Assembly (NCBI GenBank): GCA_028679485.1
Contig: JAJRBL010000032.1
Location: 1-11,816, forward strand
From: Methanospirillum sp.
GTDB lineage: Archaea; Halobacteriota; Methanomicrobia; Methanomicrobiales; Methanospirillaceae
Direction of reading: 5' to 3'
DNA: 11,816 bases
Shown here: piece by piece, positions 1-7,739 of the stretch
Numbering within the stretch: the first letter of the stretch is position 1
Layout: each line of letters begins with the position of its first letter
The notes under the pieces: generated by a model
Databases searched by the model: none
What the model was told of the DNA's origin: nothing
Seen by the model: the letters and a program-made list of their open reading frames with translations, nothing else
Program-made: the position numbers and the translations under genes

Positions 1-537
1 CCCGATATCCCTGACCGGAAACCAGGTGATTGCAATGGCCCTCCGGCTCTCCTGGTTCTGGACAAGTCTCTGTATGATACTCTGTTCAATCTGATCGATC
101 CCCCCCAGGTTGCCGTCACCCTTCCAGGTAATCCCGCCAGAGGAGCCTGCAGGTATATACCCCATCTTCCCGAACAGGTTGTTCAGTATCTTCCTGGCAA
201 ATCCTGTCTCCGGGCTGGCAAAGGTGATATCAGGCCTGGGATAATCACGAAGCCGGTTCCCATAGGTGTACACGGCATCGGTTCCGTCGTTCCGTCGCGG
301 AGTGACGGTGTAAAGGGATGACTGGTACTGCTCTGAGAACTTCTCTCCGAAGAGTGATGCTCCCGAACGCATCGGTTCGGAGAATGGATTATCTACATGG
401 ATACAGACCGGTTCTTCAGGATCCCAGGTATATTCTCCGTCTTCGGTGATCCGTACCCGTTCTTCACACCGCCTGGTTATCTCTTTTATCACATCCTCGT
501 GGGCTTCACCGATACTTCGTCTTCGTATAAGGATCAT
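1..537 (-). CDS. thyA: Thymidylate synthase, methanogen type (N-terminal part, cut by window edge)
   Basis: Thymidylate synthase converts dUMP to dTMP in the cytoplasm; the methanogen form is expected to use a tetrahydromethanopterin-type C1 donor (family knowledge). The first 179 residues are present and the frame stays open to the left edge. The N-terminus MILIRRRSIGEAHEDVIKEI has the methanogen-type opening. Other family signatures are YGNRLRDYP (residues 92-100), GGIDQIEQSII (145-155) and SRRAIAITWFP (164-174). The Arg pair in the last one corresponds to the dUMP-phosphate-binding arginines. The catalytic Cys and the folate-binding C-terminus lie outside the window. The ATG start at 537 follows a CGAGGGA ribosome site by a few bases. 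The stop of the Cache lipoprotein gene lies 29 bp upstream, so the two are probably cotranscribed. I am confident of the family and less sure of the exact substrate donor. Confidence 0.88.
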   Translation of the reverse strand, partial: MILIRRRSIGEAHEDVIKEITRRCEERVRITEDGEYTWDPEEPVCIHVDNPFSEPMRSGASLFGEKFSEQYQSSLYTVTPRRNDGTDAVYTYGNRLRDYPRPDITFASPETGFARKILNNLFGKMGYIPAGSSGGITWKGDGNLGGIDQIEQSIIQRLVQNQESRRAIAITWFPVRDIG

Positions 538-566
538 AATTCCCTCGGTTCAATTGATATACGCGG

Positions 567-1061
567 TTATTGGATGACACTGCTGTCCCTGGCACTGATA
601 ATCCACCAGTTTTCATCGATATCAAGAAGATAGTACGATTCATTGGCAGCAGTATCGGTGAAAAGCCCGCCACCGTTTGAGACAAAGTCGCGCATCTGGC
701 TGATCAGCCCGGTATCGTGTTCCTGACTGATACCTGCAGATCCGACACTGCCGGTTCGTTTGGCATCTGCCAGCAGAACGCCGTTCTGATCATATGCAAT
801 GATATGCAGGCCCTCTTTCGAGTATGAACCGGACGGCTTGTTAAACTCTGCAAGAGCCGTTTCCTTACCTTTTTCAAGTGCAAAGGCACGTGCATCGAAG
901 GCAAGTTTCATGAGTCTCTCTTCAGCGGAAATATTGACGGATGAGGGTGTTTCAGTCACGTTTTGGCTGATGTTTCCCCCCACGGATTCGTTTTGTCCGG
1001 CGACAACACACCCGGATATAAGAAGGATACCTGCCAGAAAAACGAGATACCAGATCTTCAT
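567..1061 (-). CDS. Cache-domain lipoprotein
   Basis: This is a predicted membrane-anchored extracytoplasmic protein of 164 residues. It opens with a short basic/hydrophobic signal (MKIWYLVFLAGILL) and a lipobox ISGC, with the modified Cys at residue 18. A Ser/Thr/Asn-rich linker follows (about 19-45). The rest resembles a single Cache domain (sCache_2/Cache_2 type): an AFALEKGKETALAEFN helix, the IIAYDQNGVLLAD strand pair, a GGGLFT turn and the terminal DENWWIISA strand. Cache domains bind small extracellular ligands, but here no transducer, kinase or transmembrane signalling module is attached, so the output is unknown. I chose the ATG at 1061; an in-frame GTG at 1067 would add two residues. 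The gene lies between a secreted TPR gene and thyA on the same strand. The domain call is from pattern recognition; the ligand cannot be inferred. Confidence 0.78.
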   Translation of the reverse strand: MKIWYLVFLAGILLISGCVVAGQNESVGGNISQNVTETPSSVNISAEERLMKLAFDARAFALEKGKETALAEFNKPSGSYSKEGLHIIAYDQNGVLLADAKRTGSVGSAGISQEHDTGLISQMRDFVSNGGGLFTDTAANESYYLLDIDENWWIISARDSSVIQ

Positions 1062-1181
1062 GATCACTCTTCAGCATGAAGACGTATCTGATTTGTGATG
1101 ATTACGGAGGGTATCGTCTCCTGCATGGGGAACAAAGGTTTTGGTTTATGGAAAAACAGGATATCAATCGTATTTCTGCCA

Positions 1182-1805
1182 TTATATCTCTGCTTTTGCT
1201 TTCTCGATTCCTTCCTGTGCTTCACTGAGGGAGGGATCGATCTCAAGAGCAGTCTCGTATGACCTGACCGCGTCAGGGTACATCTCCAGTCCGTATTGTG
1301 CATTGCCCAGGTTATCCCATCCCAGGGCATAATCCGGGAGAAGGTTCGTGGCATTACGTGCCGATTCAAGTGCTTCCCGGTATCTTCCGGCCAGGTTCAG
1401 GCACCAGGCCCGGTTACTGTAGGCTTTTGCATACCCGGGATCGAGACGGAGGGATTCATTGAGCATCTCCAGTGCCTCATCGTACTCTTCAAGATAGATA
1501 AGGGCGATTCCCTTGTTGTTCCAGGCTTTTTTGTATCTCGGATCGACAGATATCGCCATATCATACAGATCGATGGCTTCTTCATATCTCCCCAGGCTCT
1601 TCAGTGTCTTGCCTTTGCCGTTTAATGCCTCGAGATTATGAGGATCTATGGCTAATGCCTGGTCAAAAACATCCAGTGCTTCCTCGAACTGATCCTGATC
1701 ATACAAAAGATTACCCTCTGTTGCCAGATCTTCCGCAGATGAGGCAGCCACGTGGCAGGTGATCAAAAAAAGGATTATCAGTACAATCCCTTTTGACGAG
1801 TACAT
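1182..1805 (-). CDS. Secreted TPR-repeat protein
   Basis: The 207-residue protein has a signal peptide (MYSSKGIVLIILFLITCHVA, likely cleaved near ASSA-ED, residue 24) followed by five consecutive 34-residue tetratricopeptide repeats at about 28-61, 62-95, 96-129, 130-163 and 164-197, then a short charged helix. Each repeat shows the TPR pattern (G or A at position 8, Y/F near 11, A at 20, P at 32), for example GRYEEAIDLYDMAISVDP. TPR arrays are protein-binding scaffolds; the partner is unknown and probably outside the membrane. I chose the ATG at 1805 because GGTGAT lies about 10 nt upstream; a GTG at 1820 is also in frame but has no ribosome site before it. It is transcribed divergently from the sensor kinase and followed after 120 bp by the Cache lipoprotein, so the two may act together at the cell surface (inference only). 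Confidence 0.85.
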   Translation of the reverse strand: MYSSKGIVLIILFLITCHVAASSAEDLATEGNLLYDQDQFEEALDVFDQALAIDPHNLEALNGKGKTLKSLGRYEEAIDLYDMAISVDPRYKKAWNNKGIALIYLEEYDEALEMLNESLRLDPGYAKAYSNRAWCLNLAGRYREALESARNATNLLPDYALGWDNLGNAQYGLEMYPDAVRSYETALEIDPSLSEAQEGIEKAKAEI

Positions 1806-1856
1806 ATCTCTGATTATCACCAGGGTGATTAATTATTATTCCTGCTGCCGCGGTAT

Positions 1857-1873
1857 TTCAGATGTATTCTGAA
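1857..1873. repeat. Perfect inverted repeat in divergent promoter region
   Basis: TTCAGA and TCTGAA form a 6-bp perfect inverted repeat around TGTAT. It lies between the TPR start and the shared TATA element. A dimeric regulator bound here would sit just upstream of the kinase TATA box and downstream of the minus-strand TATA. The operator role is inferred from position and symmetry only. Confidence 0.4.
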
Positions 1874-1884
1874 GTGTCCTCACC

Positions 1885-1898
1885 TTCATATAAATCCC
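1885..1898. promoter_or_regulatory. TATA element, readable on both strands
   Basis: TTCATATAAATCCC on the plus strand reads GGGATTTATATGAA on the minus strand; both resemble an archaeal TATA box. On the plus strand, transcription would begin near 1912-1920, giving a 10-20 nt leader before the kinase ATG at 1932, which has no good Shine-Dalgarno site. On the minus strand, it could serve the TPR gene with a leader of roughly 60 nt. Confidence 0.5.
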
Positions 1899-1931
1899 TG
1901 TCGTACACAGATATCAAATACACCTCCGGTT

Positions 1932-4439
1932 ATGATATCTGTACTCTATGTGGATGATGACGAAACGTTCTGCAGGTTTGTTGCAACGTATTTCGGAAAA
2001 AGCGAAGATTTCAGGGTAACAACCGTACGGTCCGGCAGGGAAGCAGTCGATATGGCCCTGTCAGGGGAGTATGATATTGTCGTCTCCGATTACCATATGC
2101 CAGGGATGAACGGAATCGATCTTCTTCATGCATACCGGGAAAAAGGATCGCATATTCCGTTTATCCTGTTCACCGGTAAAGGAAGGGAGGAAGTGGTAAT
2201 TGAAGCGATTAATTCCGGGGCTGCCTTTTACCTCCAGAAGGGAGGTGAAACACGCTCACTGTTTGCTGAACTCGCCCATAAAATCCGCCAGGCGGTTGAT
2301 ACCGAGTACGCACACCGTTCACTGCGTGAGAGCGAAGAAAAATTCAGGCTTCTTTTCGAGACTGCAAGCGATGGAATCCTCCTGCTTTCTGACTGGACAA
2401 TCCAGGACTGTAATCATCATGCAGCAGCGATGTTCGGAACCGATCGGGATAACCTTGTAGGCTCGGATTTTTTTTCGTGGTCTCCGGAGTTCCAACCTGA
2501 CGGAACCCTTTCCAGGGAGAAGATCCGTTCGTATATCGATACCCGGCAGAGCTGGCACGAACCGGTTATCAGGTGGAAATGCCACAGGGCTGACATGACC
2601 GGGTTTGATACCGAGATCAGTTGCAATAGCCTTGATATCAGGGGAAAAAAACTCATACAGGCAATAATAAGGGATATCTCCGAGAGGATTCGTGCAGAAC
2701 TGGAGATAGAGGAGCGGAACATCGATCTGAGGGCTGCCTACCAGGAACTCATGGCATCCGGGGATGAACTCCGTGCCAGGGTTGAAGAACTCAGGATGTC
2801 GCAGTCACGACTGAAGGAGAGCGAGGAACGGTACCGCGAACTTGCCGATCTGCTTCCGGAGGGGGTGTTTGAATGCGACCAGCATGGCATTATCACCTAC
2901 CTCAATCATCAGGTCTTCATCATGTTCGGCTACGATCCCCGCGAACTCGACGGGACCCTGTCAGTAATCGATTATCTCGTTCCGGAAGACCGCACGAAGA
3001 TCAAGGAATTTATCGGTTCCCCCTCTCCTGATTCGCTCACAAGACTCCATGAATACCGGGCAATTAAAAAGGATGGAACCGTTTTTCCGGTTATAATTCA
3101 TTCATCCCCGGTATTGCACAACCTGGAGTGTATCGGGTTTCGGGGGGTTATCATTGATATTTCAGAGCGGATAAAGGCTGAAGAGATCCTGCGGAAGGCA
3201 CAGGAGGAGCTTGAGTTACGTGTTGATGAAAGAACCCGCGAACTGACAAGGGTAAACCAGGCTCTCCGGGAGAGCGAGGAACGGTATCGTGATCTCGTGG
3301 AACTCTCCCCTGATGCCATCATGGTATACGACGAAGACCAGGTTTTGTTTGTAAACCCTGCTACCGTCTCCCTCCTTGGCGGCTCATCCGGCAGCGATAT
3401 TATGTTCAGGAATCCCCGCGATTTTTTCCAGCCGTTCAGTCTTCCCCAGGCGAATACCGTAATGCCGGATCCGGATAGCCGGGAAAGGCATGTTACCCTG
3501 GTAGAAGAGGTCTTCGTGGGTATCCACGGTGATCTGGTAGATGTGGAGGCTTCTGCAATGCCCATCCGTTACCAGGGCAGAACCGGGATGCTTGTTGTGG
3601 CCAGGGATATCACATCGCGAAAACGGGCAGAGATACAACTGAAAGAGTATGCAAATGCCCTTGAAGACAAAACCCGCGAGCTTGACTATCTCACGAACCG
3701 GCTCATTGGCATGAACCGCGAGCTTGATGAACGGGTTCGTGAACGTACCATCGAGATAAACCGCCTCCTTCGTCAGAAGGACGATTTTATCAACCAGCTT
3801 GGTCATGATTTAAAGACCCCGCTGACTCCCCTGGCGGCTCTGCTTCCGAGCCTGGTGCGTGAAGAGGACGATCCGGAGATGAGAGAGTTATTCACGGTTC
3901 TGCTCCGTTCGGTCTACTCTATCAGGGACCAGATCGACAAGATACTGACCCTTGCCCGTCTCAACCGGCAGGAATGTACACCTGAAAGGGAACTCATTCA
4001 CCCGCTCGGGATGATCACCCAGGCCATCGATAAAAACTGGTTATTTATCGAGAAGAAATCCCTTGTCCTCGAAGTCCTTGTTCCTCCCGGCCTTGAGGTC
4101 AGGTTCTCGTCGCAGGATGCCTCCTCGGTATTTGATAATCTTATCAGTAATGCCATTAAATACACGGAGAACAGGGGAACCATCAGGATAACCTCAGAAC
4201 AGACCGACGAGATGACCTGTATTACCGTGGAGGATACCGGGATTGGCCTGACTCCTGAGGAGGCCAGTCACGTGTTTGACGAATTTTATATGGCAGATCT
4301 CTCCAGGCATGATCGCCAGTCCTCGGGGCTAGGCCTTTCAATCGTCAAAAAGATCATGGATCTCTATGGCGGAAGAGTCTGGGTTGAAAGCGAAGGAAGA
4401 ATGAAGGGGTCCAGGTTTTCAATCTGTATTCCCGTTTGA
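1932..4439 (+). CDS. REC-PAS-PAS-PAS sensor histidine kinase
   Basis: This is an 835-residue soluble two-component protein with no signal peptide or membrane segment. Domains in order: an N-terminal receiver (about 1-122) with acidic pocket D8-D10, phosphoacceptor D53 (in VSDYHMPGMNG), T81 and K103; PAS 1 (about 131-250); PAS 2 (about 296-415); PAS 3 (about 446-565). These are joined by charged coiled-coil linkers (about 250-298, 416-446 and 565-615). The kinase core follows: the H-box LGHDLKTPLTPL with phosphorylatable H625, the N-box DNLISNAIKY with N740, G1 DTGIG (768-772) and G2 GLGLSIV (799-805). All catalytic motifs are intact. A receiver at the N-terminus suggests the protein receives phosphate or is gated by another kinase, while PAS domains sense a cytoplasmic or redox/ligand cue. 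No DNA-binding partner is next to it. It is divergent from the TPR gene and convergent with trpA. The signal and target are unknown. Confidence 0.93.
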   Translation: MISVLYVDDDETFCRFVATYFGKSEDFRVTTVRSGREAVDMALSGEYDIVVSDYHMPGMNGIDLLHAYREKGSHIPFILFTGKGREEVVIEAINSGAAFYLQKGGETRSLFAELAHKIRQAVDTEYAHRSLRESEEKFRLLFETASDGILLLSDWTIQDCNHHAAAMFGTDRDNLVGSDFFSWSPEFQPDGTLSREKIRSYIDTRQSWHEPVIRWKCHRADMTGFDTEISCNSLDIRGKKLIQAIIRDISERIRAELEIEERNIDLRAAYQELMASGDELRARVEELRMSQSRLKESEERYRELADLLPEGVFECDQHGIITYLNHQVFIMFGYDPRELDGTLSVIDYLVPEDRTKIKEFIGSPSPDSLTRLHEYRAIKKDGTVFPVIIHSSPVLHNLECIGFRGVIIDISERIKAEEILRKAQEELELRVDERTRELTRVNQALRESEERYRDLVELSPDAIMVYDEDQVLFVNPATVSLLGGSSGSDIMFRNPRDFFQPFSLPQANTVMPDPDSRERHVTLVEEVFVGIHGDLVDVEASAMPIRYQGRTGMLVVARDITSRKRAEIQLKEYANALEDKTRELDYLTNRLIGMNRELDERVRERTIEINRLLRQKDDFINQLGHDLKTPLTPLAALLPSLVREEDDPEMRELFTVLLRSVYSIRDQIDKILTLARLNRQECTPERELIHPLGMITQAIDKNWLFIEKKSLVLEVLVPPGLEVRFSSQDASSVFDNLISNAIKYTENRGTIRITSEQTDEMTCITVEDTGIGLTPEEASHVFDEFYMADLSRHDRQSSGLGLSIVKKIMDLYGGRVWVESEGRMKGSRFSICIPV

Positions 4440-4485
4440 TCATCTCCAGAAAACCGGTCTTCGAGGAGGATTATTCTTTTAATTC
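4440..4485. terminator. Convergent 3' ends with T-rich termination tracts
   Basis: The kinase and trpA stops face each other across 31 bp. On the plus strand a T-rich stretch (TTATTCTTTTAATTC, 4471-4485) follows the kinase stop; on the minus strand a TTTT run (4451-4454 region) follows the trpA stop. T-tracts suffice for archaeal termination. No strong hairpin is seen. Confidence 0.3.
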
Positions 4486-5253
4486 TCTGACACACGCGGT
4501 GATCTTCCTGTTCATCTCCTGCCTGCTATCCAGGTTCTCCCCGATGAGTCTGACTAGTGCCGAGCCGACTATCACGGCATCTGCCCCGGCCCTGAACCAC
4601 TCCTGAACCTGTTCCCTATCCGAGATGCCAAACCCCGGTGCAACCGGAGTTGAGGTGGCCTGTTTTATCATCTCCAGGTATCGCAATGCTTCAGGATTAA
4701 CCTCCCTCCTGACCCCGGTGACTCCCAGGGCGGCGACAAGGTATATAAAACCACTTTTCACCGACAGGATCCGTGAAAGCCGTTCAGGGGAGGTCGTGGT
4801 ACTGACCATCATCACCGGTGAAATTCCTGCCTGTTCTGCTGCCCCGATATACTCTCCTGCCTCTTCGTACGGCAGATCTGCGACGACGACGGCATCGATT
4901 CCCGCATTCGCCGCATCCTGGTAAAACTTCGCGATCTCTCTCTGGAGGATCAGGTTGGTGTATGTCAGGACCACGAGGGGAATATCAGACTCTTTTCTGA
5001 ATTCACTGACCAGCCGGAAGAATACATCGGTATTCATACCACTTTCTATCGCCCTCTGGTCAGCCTGTTGGATCACCGGTCCGTCTGCAGCAGGATCGGA
5101 AAACGGCAGGCCGAGTTCGATAATATCTGCCCCACCCTGCAGCAGTGCCCTCATGATGGAAAGACTGGTATCATAATCCGGATCCCCGGCTACCGTGAAT
5201 GTCATGAGGAGGCCGGTCTTTCTCTTCTGAAAAACCTCTTCTATCCTGTTCAT
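4471..5253 (-). CDS. trpA: Tryptophan synthase alpha chain
   Basis: TrpA cleaves indole-3-glycerol phosphate to indole and glyceraldehyde-3-phosphate, and channels indole to TrpB in the alpha2-beta2 complex. The 260-residue length is normal for this TIM barrel. The signature [17 protein letters not shown] contains the two catalytic acids, E46 and D57. Other recognisable barrel segments are TYTN (97-100), DLPYEE (126-131), [10 protein letters not shown] (171-180), GFGIS (207-211) and DAVIVGSA (225-232), which includes the phosphate-binding loop. The start ATG overlaps the trpB stop in an ATGA, with GGAG 8 nt upstream inside the trpB end. It is the last gene of the operon. No missing residue is seen. 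Confidence 0.97.
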   Translation of the reverse strand: MNRIEEVFQKRKTGLLMTFTVAGDPDYDTSLSIMRALLQGGADIIELGLPFSDPAADGPVIQQADQRAIESGMNTDVFFRLVSEFRKESDIPLVVLTYTNLILQREIAKFYQDAANAGIDAVVVADLPYEEAGEYIGAAEQAGISPVMMVSTTTSPERLSRILSVKSGFIYLVAALGVTGVRREVNPEALRYLEMIKQATSTPVAPGFGISDREQVQEWFRAGADAVIVGSALVRLIGENLDSRQEMNRKITACVRELKE

Positions 5254-6425
5254 GATCCCATCTCCAGGTACCTGTTCACCGTCTCCACATCCTTGTCTCC
5301 CCTTCCCGAGAGGTTGATGATAAGGATGGAGTCCTTCTTGAGAGCGGGTGCTATCTTTCTCGCATAGGCGACTGCATGCGAGGATTCAAGGGCAGGAATA
5401 ATCCCTTCTGTCCTGGAGAGATACAGAAATGCCTCCAGTGCCTCGGTATCGGTCACGGCCTGGTAGGTAACTCTTCCTGAATCCTTGTGCATGGCATGTT
5501 CAGGCCCGACCCCCGGGTAATCCAGGCCTGCAGAGACGGAATGCGACTCCAGGATCTGCCCGAATGCATCCTGGAGAAGATAGGAGTAATTTCCATGGAG
5601 GACCCCCGGCCTTCCCCCGCAGAGCGTTGCGCCGTGTTTTGCGTCGAGCCCTTCTCCTCCTGCCTCGACCCCGAACAACCTGACTGATGGATCGCCGATA
5701 AACGCGTGAAAAATCCCTATTGCATTGGATCCGCCGCCGATACATGCCACGATACAGTCGGGGAGCCTTCCCTCTGCCTCAAAGATCTGTCTTCGTGCCT
5801 CTTTCCCGATGACCGACTGGAGGTCACGTACCAGAAGCGGAAACGGGTGGGGTCCTACCACGGTCCCGATAAGGTAATGGGTATCCCTGACCTGTGCAAC
5901 CCAGTCCCGAAGGGCTTCATTGATGGCATCCTTAAGTGTCCTGGTGCCGGAACTGACAGGAATTACCCGGGCACCAAGCATCTTCATCCTGGAGACATTC
6001 AGGGCCTGCCTTTCGATATCGATATCACCCATGAAGACATCGACTTTCAGCCCGAGAACCGCCCCGGCGATGGCGGTGGCCACCCCGTGCTGACCTGCAC
6101 CGGTCTCTGCAATAAGACGTTTCTTTCCCATGTATTTTGCCAGAAGTGCCTGGCCAAGGGCATTGTTGATCTTATGGGCACCTGAATGCAGGAGATCTTC
6201 ACGTTTCAGGTACACCCTGCACCCGAGTTCACGGGACATATTCCTGCAGAAGGTAAGAGGTGTCTCTCTCCCTGCAAATTTTGTCATATATTCGGCAAGT
6301 TCTGCCTGGAACTCCGTTCCTGGCAGAATATTCAGGTATGCAGACTCAAGTTCTTCCAATGCATACATGAGGGTTTCAGATACAAAACAGCCTCCGTATT
6401 CTCCCATTCGGGTATTAAGTCTCAT
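5250..6425 (-). CDS. trpB: Tryptophan synthase beta chain (TrpB1 type)
   Basis: TrpB is the PLP enzyme that condenses indole with serine to give tryptophan. The 391-residue protein starts [17 protein letters not shown], typical of TrpB1, the form that pairs with TrpA. Key positions: PLP Schiff-base lysine K85 in SGAHKINNA, catalytic E107 in [11 protein letters not shown], phosphate-binding loop GGGSN (230-234), [12 protein letters not shown] (299-310), and NLSGRGDKD (371-379) contacting the cofactor. The first 11 nt overlap the end of trpF. The ATG at 6425 has a good GGAG site 7 nt upstream. The direct trpB-trpA ATGA overlap supports production of an equimolar complex. The gene appears intact. 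Confidence 0.97.
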   Translation of the reverse strand: MRLNTRMGEYGGCFVSETLMYALEELESAYLNILPGTEFQAELAEYMTKFAGRETPLTFCRNMSRELGCRVYLKREDLLHSGAHKINNALGQALLAKYMGKKRLIAETGAGQHGVATAIAGAVLGLKVDVFMGDIDIERQALNVSRMKMLGARVIPVSSGTRTLKDAINEALRDWVAQVRDTHYLIGTVVGPHPFPLLVRDLQSVIGKEARRQIFEAEGRLPDCIVACIGGGSNAIGIFHAFIGDPSVRLFGVEAGGEGLDAKHGATLCGGRPGVLHGNYSYLLQDAFGQILESHSVSAGLDYPGVGPEHAMHKDSGRVTYQAVTDTEALEAFLYLSRTEGIIPALESSHAVAYARKIAPALKKDSILIINLSGRGDKDVETVNRYLEMGS

Positions 6426-6999
6426 ATTCTGTCTCCTTTGCTCTTTTTACAAATTCGAAAACTTTCGTCTGCTCTTTAATTCCCGGTGCAGATTCAACCC
6501 CTGATGCAACATCCACTGCATAAGGGCGGATAGATCTGATCGCTTTCCTGACATTTTCCGGGGTAAGCCCTCCGGCCAGGATAACGGGAAGAGAGGTGCT
6601 GTTCATGACATCCGAGACGTACGACTGGTCATATAGCCTGCCGCTCCCTCTGCTAGCATCGATGATGAGTGCATCTGCATCCTCGGGGATCCCATCTCCC
6701 GGTTCGATAACCCGGATAACCTGGAATGTCCGTTCTTTGGGTACTGCAAGGGGGGAAGAGATCTGGACTGCCGTCGGGTTGAGATCAAGCATCCGTGACA
6801 GGTCATCTGGCGATCCGGTATGAGATACGCATACCCTTCCCATGAACGGACCTGCCGCCCTGAAGATCGATGCCGCAGTCGCTACGTCCACTTCCCGGGG
6901 GGAATCCGAGAACATCACCACGCCTATGGCATCGGCACCGGCTTTCTCTGCAATCCTGGCATCCTCCGGCCTCGTAATCCCGCAGATCTTTACGCGTAT
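6415..6999 (-). CDS. trpF: Phosphoribosylanthranilate isomerase, likely non-canonical ATA start
   Basis: TrpF isomerises N-(5-phosphoribosyl)anthranilate to the CdRP substrate of TrpC. The reading frame encodes the conserved opening [20 protein letters not shown], including the general-base Cys (residue 6). The general-acid Asp is D114 in ALIIDAS; the phosphate-binding AGGL (142-145) and [12 protein letters not shown] (165-176) are also present. The frame is closed upstream by a TAA at 7023-7021. Between that stop and the KICG motif there is no ATG, GTG or TTG. I placed the start at ATA (6999-6997), which would give MRVKICG and 194 residues, with GGAGGG (7011-7006) ideally spaced. The first ordinary start codons (GTG GTG ATG, 6927-6919) would remove strand 1 and the catalytic Cys. 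The frame is -1 relative to trpC and overlaps it by 10 nt. Other explanations are a sequencing error or frameshift coupling. The usual QLHG motif is replaced by VQIS (78-81). Confidence 0.85.
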   Translation of the reverse strand: MRVKICGITRPEDARIAEKAGADAIGVVMFSDSPREVDVATAASIFRAAGPFMGRVCVSHTGSPDDLSRMLDLNPTAVQISSPLAVPKERTFQVIRVIEPGDGIPEDADALIIDASRGSGRLYDQSYVSDVMNSTSLPVILAGGLTPENVRKAIRSIRPYAVDVASGVESAPGIKEQTKVFEFVKRAKETEYET

Positions 7000-7739
7000 A
7001 CAAATCCCTCCACTCTTTTTCTTGGGTTATCTGATGACATGATACTTGATCCGATGAGAAATCCGTCTGCGTACTGATGGAGAGTCCTGACGTCACATGG
7101 CCAGATCATTCCGCTTGCGGCAATCACGGTCTTACCGGCCTCCCGGAGGATCGGTGCGATCCGTTTTGTCGTGGAGAGATCGGTCCTGAATGTCTTCAGG
7201 TCCCGGTTATTGATCTCCACCAGTTCTGCCCCGGTATCCAGGACCGCTCTCGCTTCCTGCCTGGTATTCACCTCTACCAGGGGTTCTATCCCCCTTCGAA
7301 CTGTTTCTTCGACAAAATGCCCGGTTTCCTCGCCCAAAACCGAACTGATGAGGAGTACCGCATCTGCCCCTATTGACCTGGTCTCGTCGAGCTGATGCGT
7401 ATCGACGATAAAGTCTTTCCTGAGTATGGGGACAGATACCGTGTCCCGGATCCTTCTGATGATCCCGGTGTTACCCCTGAAATAGGTAGGTTCGGTCAGT
7501 ACCGAGAGTGCACAGCAGCCGCCCCTGATGAGTTCCCCTACGATGTATTCAGGTTTTTTCTCCTCCCGGATAGGTCCTCTTGACGGAGAAGCAAATTTCA
7601 GTTCGGCAATGATTGCATTATGCTTCTCCCGGGTTATGGTAGTGTGAAGGCTGATCGGGGCATGCCCTGACTCGGGAAATGAACCCGGAAGGGCTGCAGC
7701 ACGGAGCTCGGACGACGAGATGATCTCATCGAGAATCAT
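6990..7739 (-). CDS. trpC: Indole-3-glycerol phosphate synthase
   Basis: TrpC decarboxylates and cyclises CdRP to indole-3-glycerol phosphate. The 249 residues form a TIM barrel of normal length. [13 protein letters not shown] (43-55) carries E46 and K48, LRKDFIVD (106-113) carries the general-acid K108, PLVEV (153-157) the general-base E156, and VEINNRDL (174-181) the Asn N177. FLIGSSIM (227-234) is the phosphate-binding end. The segment VIAASGM (205-211) has A208 where the Sulfolobus enzyme and most relatives have Glu (AESGI). The codon is GCA, one base from GAA. The start overlaps the trpD stop as ATGA. The 3' end contains the ribosome site for trpF. Overall identity is clear; the effect of the Ala substitution is unknown. 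Confidence 0.95.
   Translation of the reverse strand: MILDEIISSSELRAAALPGSFPESGHAPISLHTTITREKHNAIIAELKFASPSRGPIREEKKPEYIVGELIRGGCCALSVLTEPTYFRGNTGIIRRIRDTVSVPILRKDFIVDTHQLDETRSIGADAVLLISSVLGEETGHFVEETVRRGIEPLVEVNTRQEARAVLDTGAELVEINNRDLKTFRTDLSTTKRIAPILREAGKTVIAASGMIWPCDVRTLHQYADGFLIGSSIMSSDNPRKRVEGFVYA
7006..7011 (-). promoter_or_regulatory. Shine-Dalgarno site for trpF
   Basis: GGAGGG on the minus strand lies inside the last codons of trpC. Seven nucleotides separate GGAGG from the ATA at 6999-6997. This decides the proposed trpF start, because no other in-frame codon is at a workable distance: the in-frame ATT is almost adjacent to the site. Confidence 0.6.

Noticed and set aside
3098..3806. 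Overlapping minus-strand open frames of 155 and 140 codons
   Set aside because: Both are antisense to the PAS 2/PAS 3/kinase region of the sensor kinase, with low-complexity Ser/Arg-rich or unrecognisable products.
5706..6185. A 159-codon plus-strand open frame
   Set aside because: It is antisense to the conserved core of trpB and has no family-like motif.
5250..6425. TrpB2-type stand-alone beta chain
   Set aside because: The N-terminus, length and direct coupling to trpA fit TrpB1.
6803..7096. A 97-codon minus-strand frame across the trpC-trpF junction
   Set aside because: It reads the third frame of that strand; both trpC and trpF are recognised in the other two frames, and the Cys/Arg-rich product is an out-of-frame reading of trpF.
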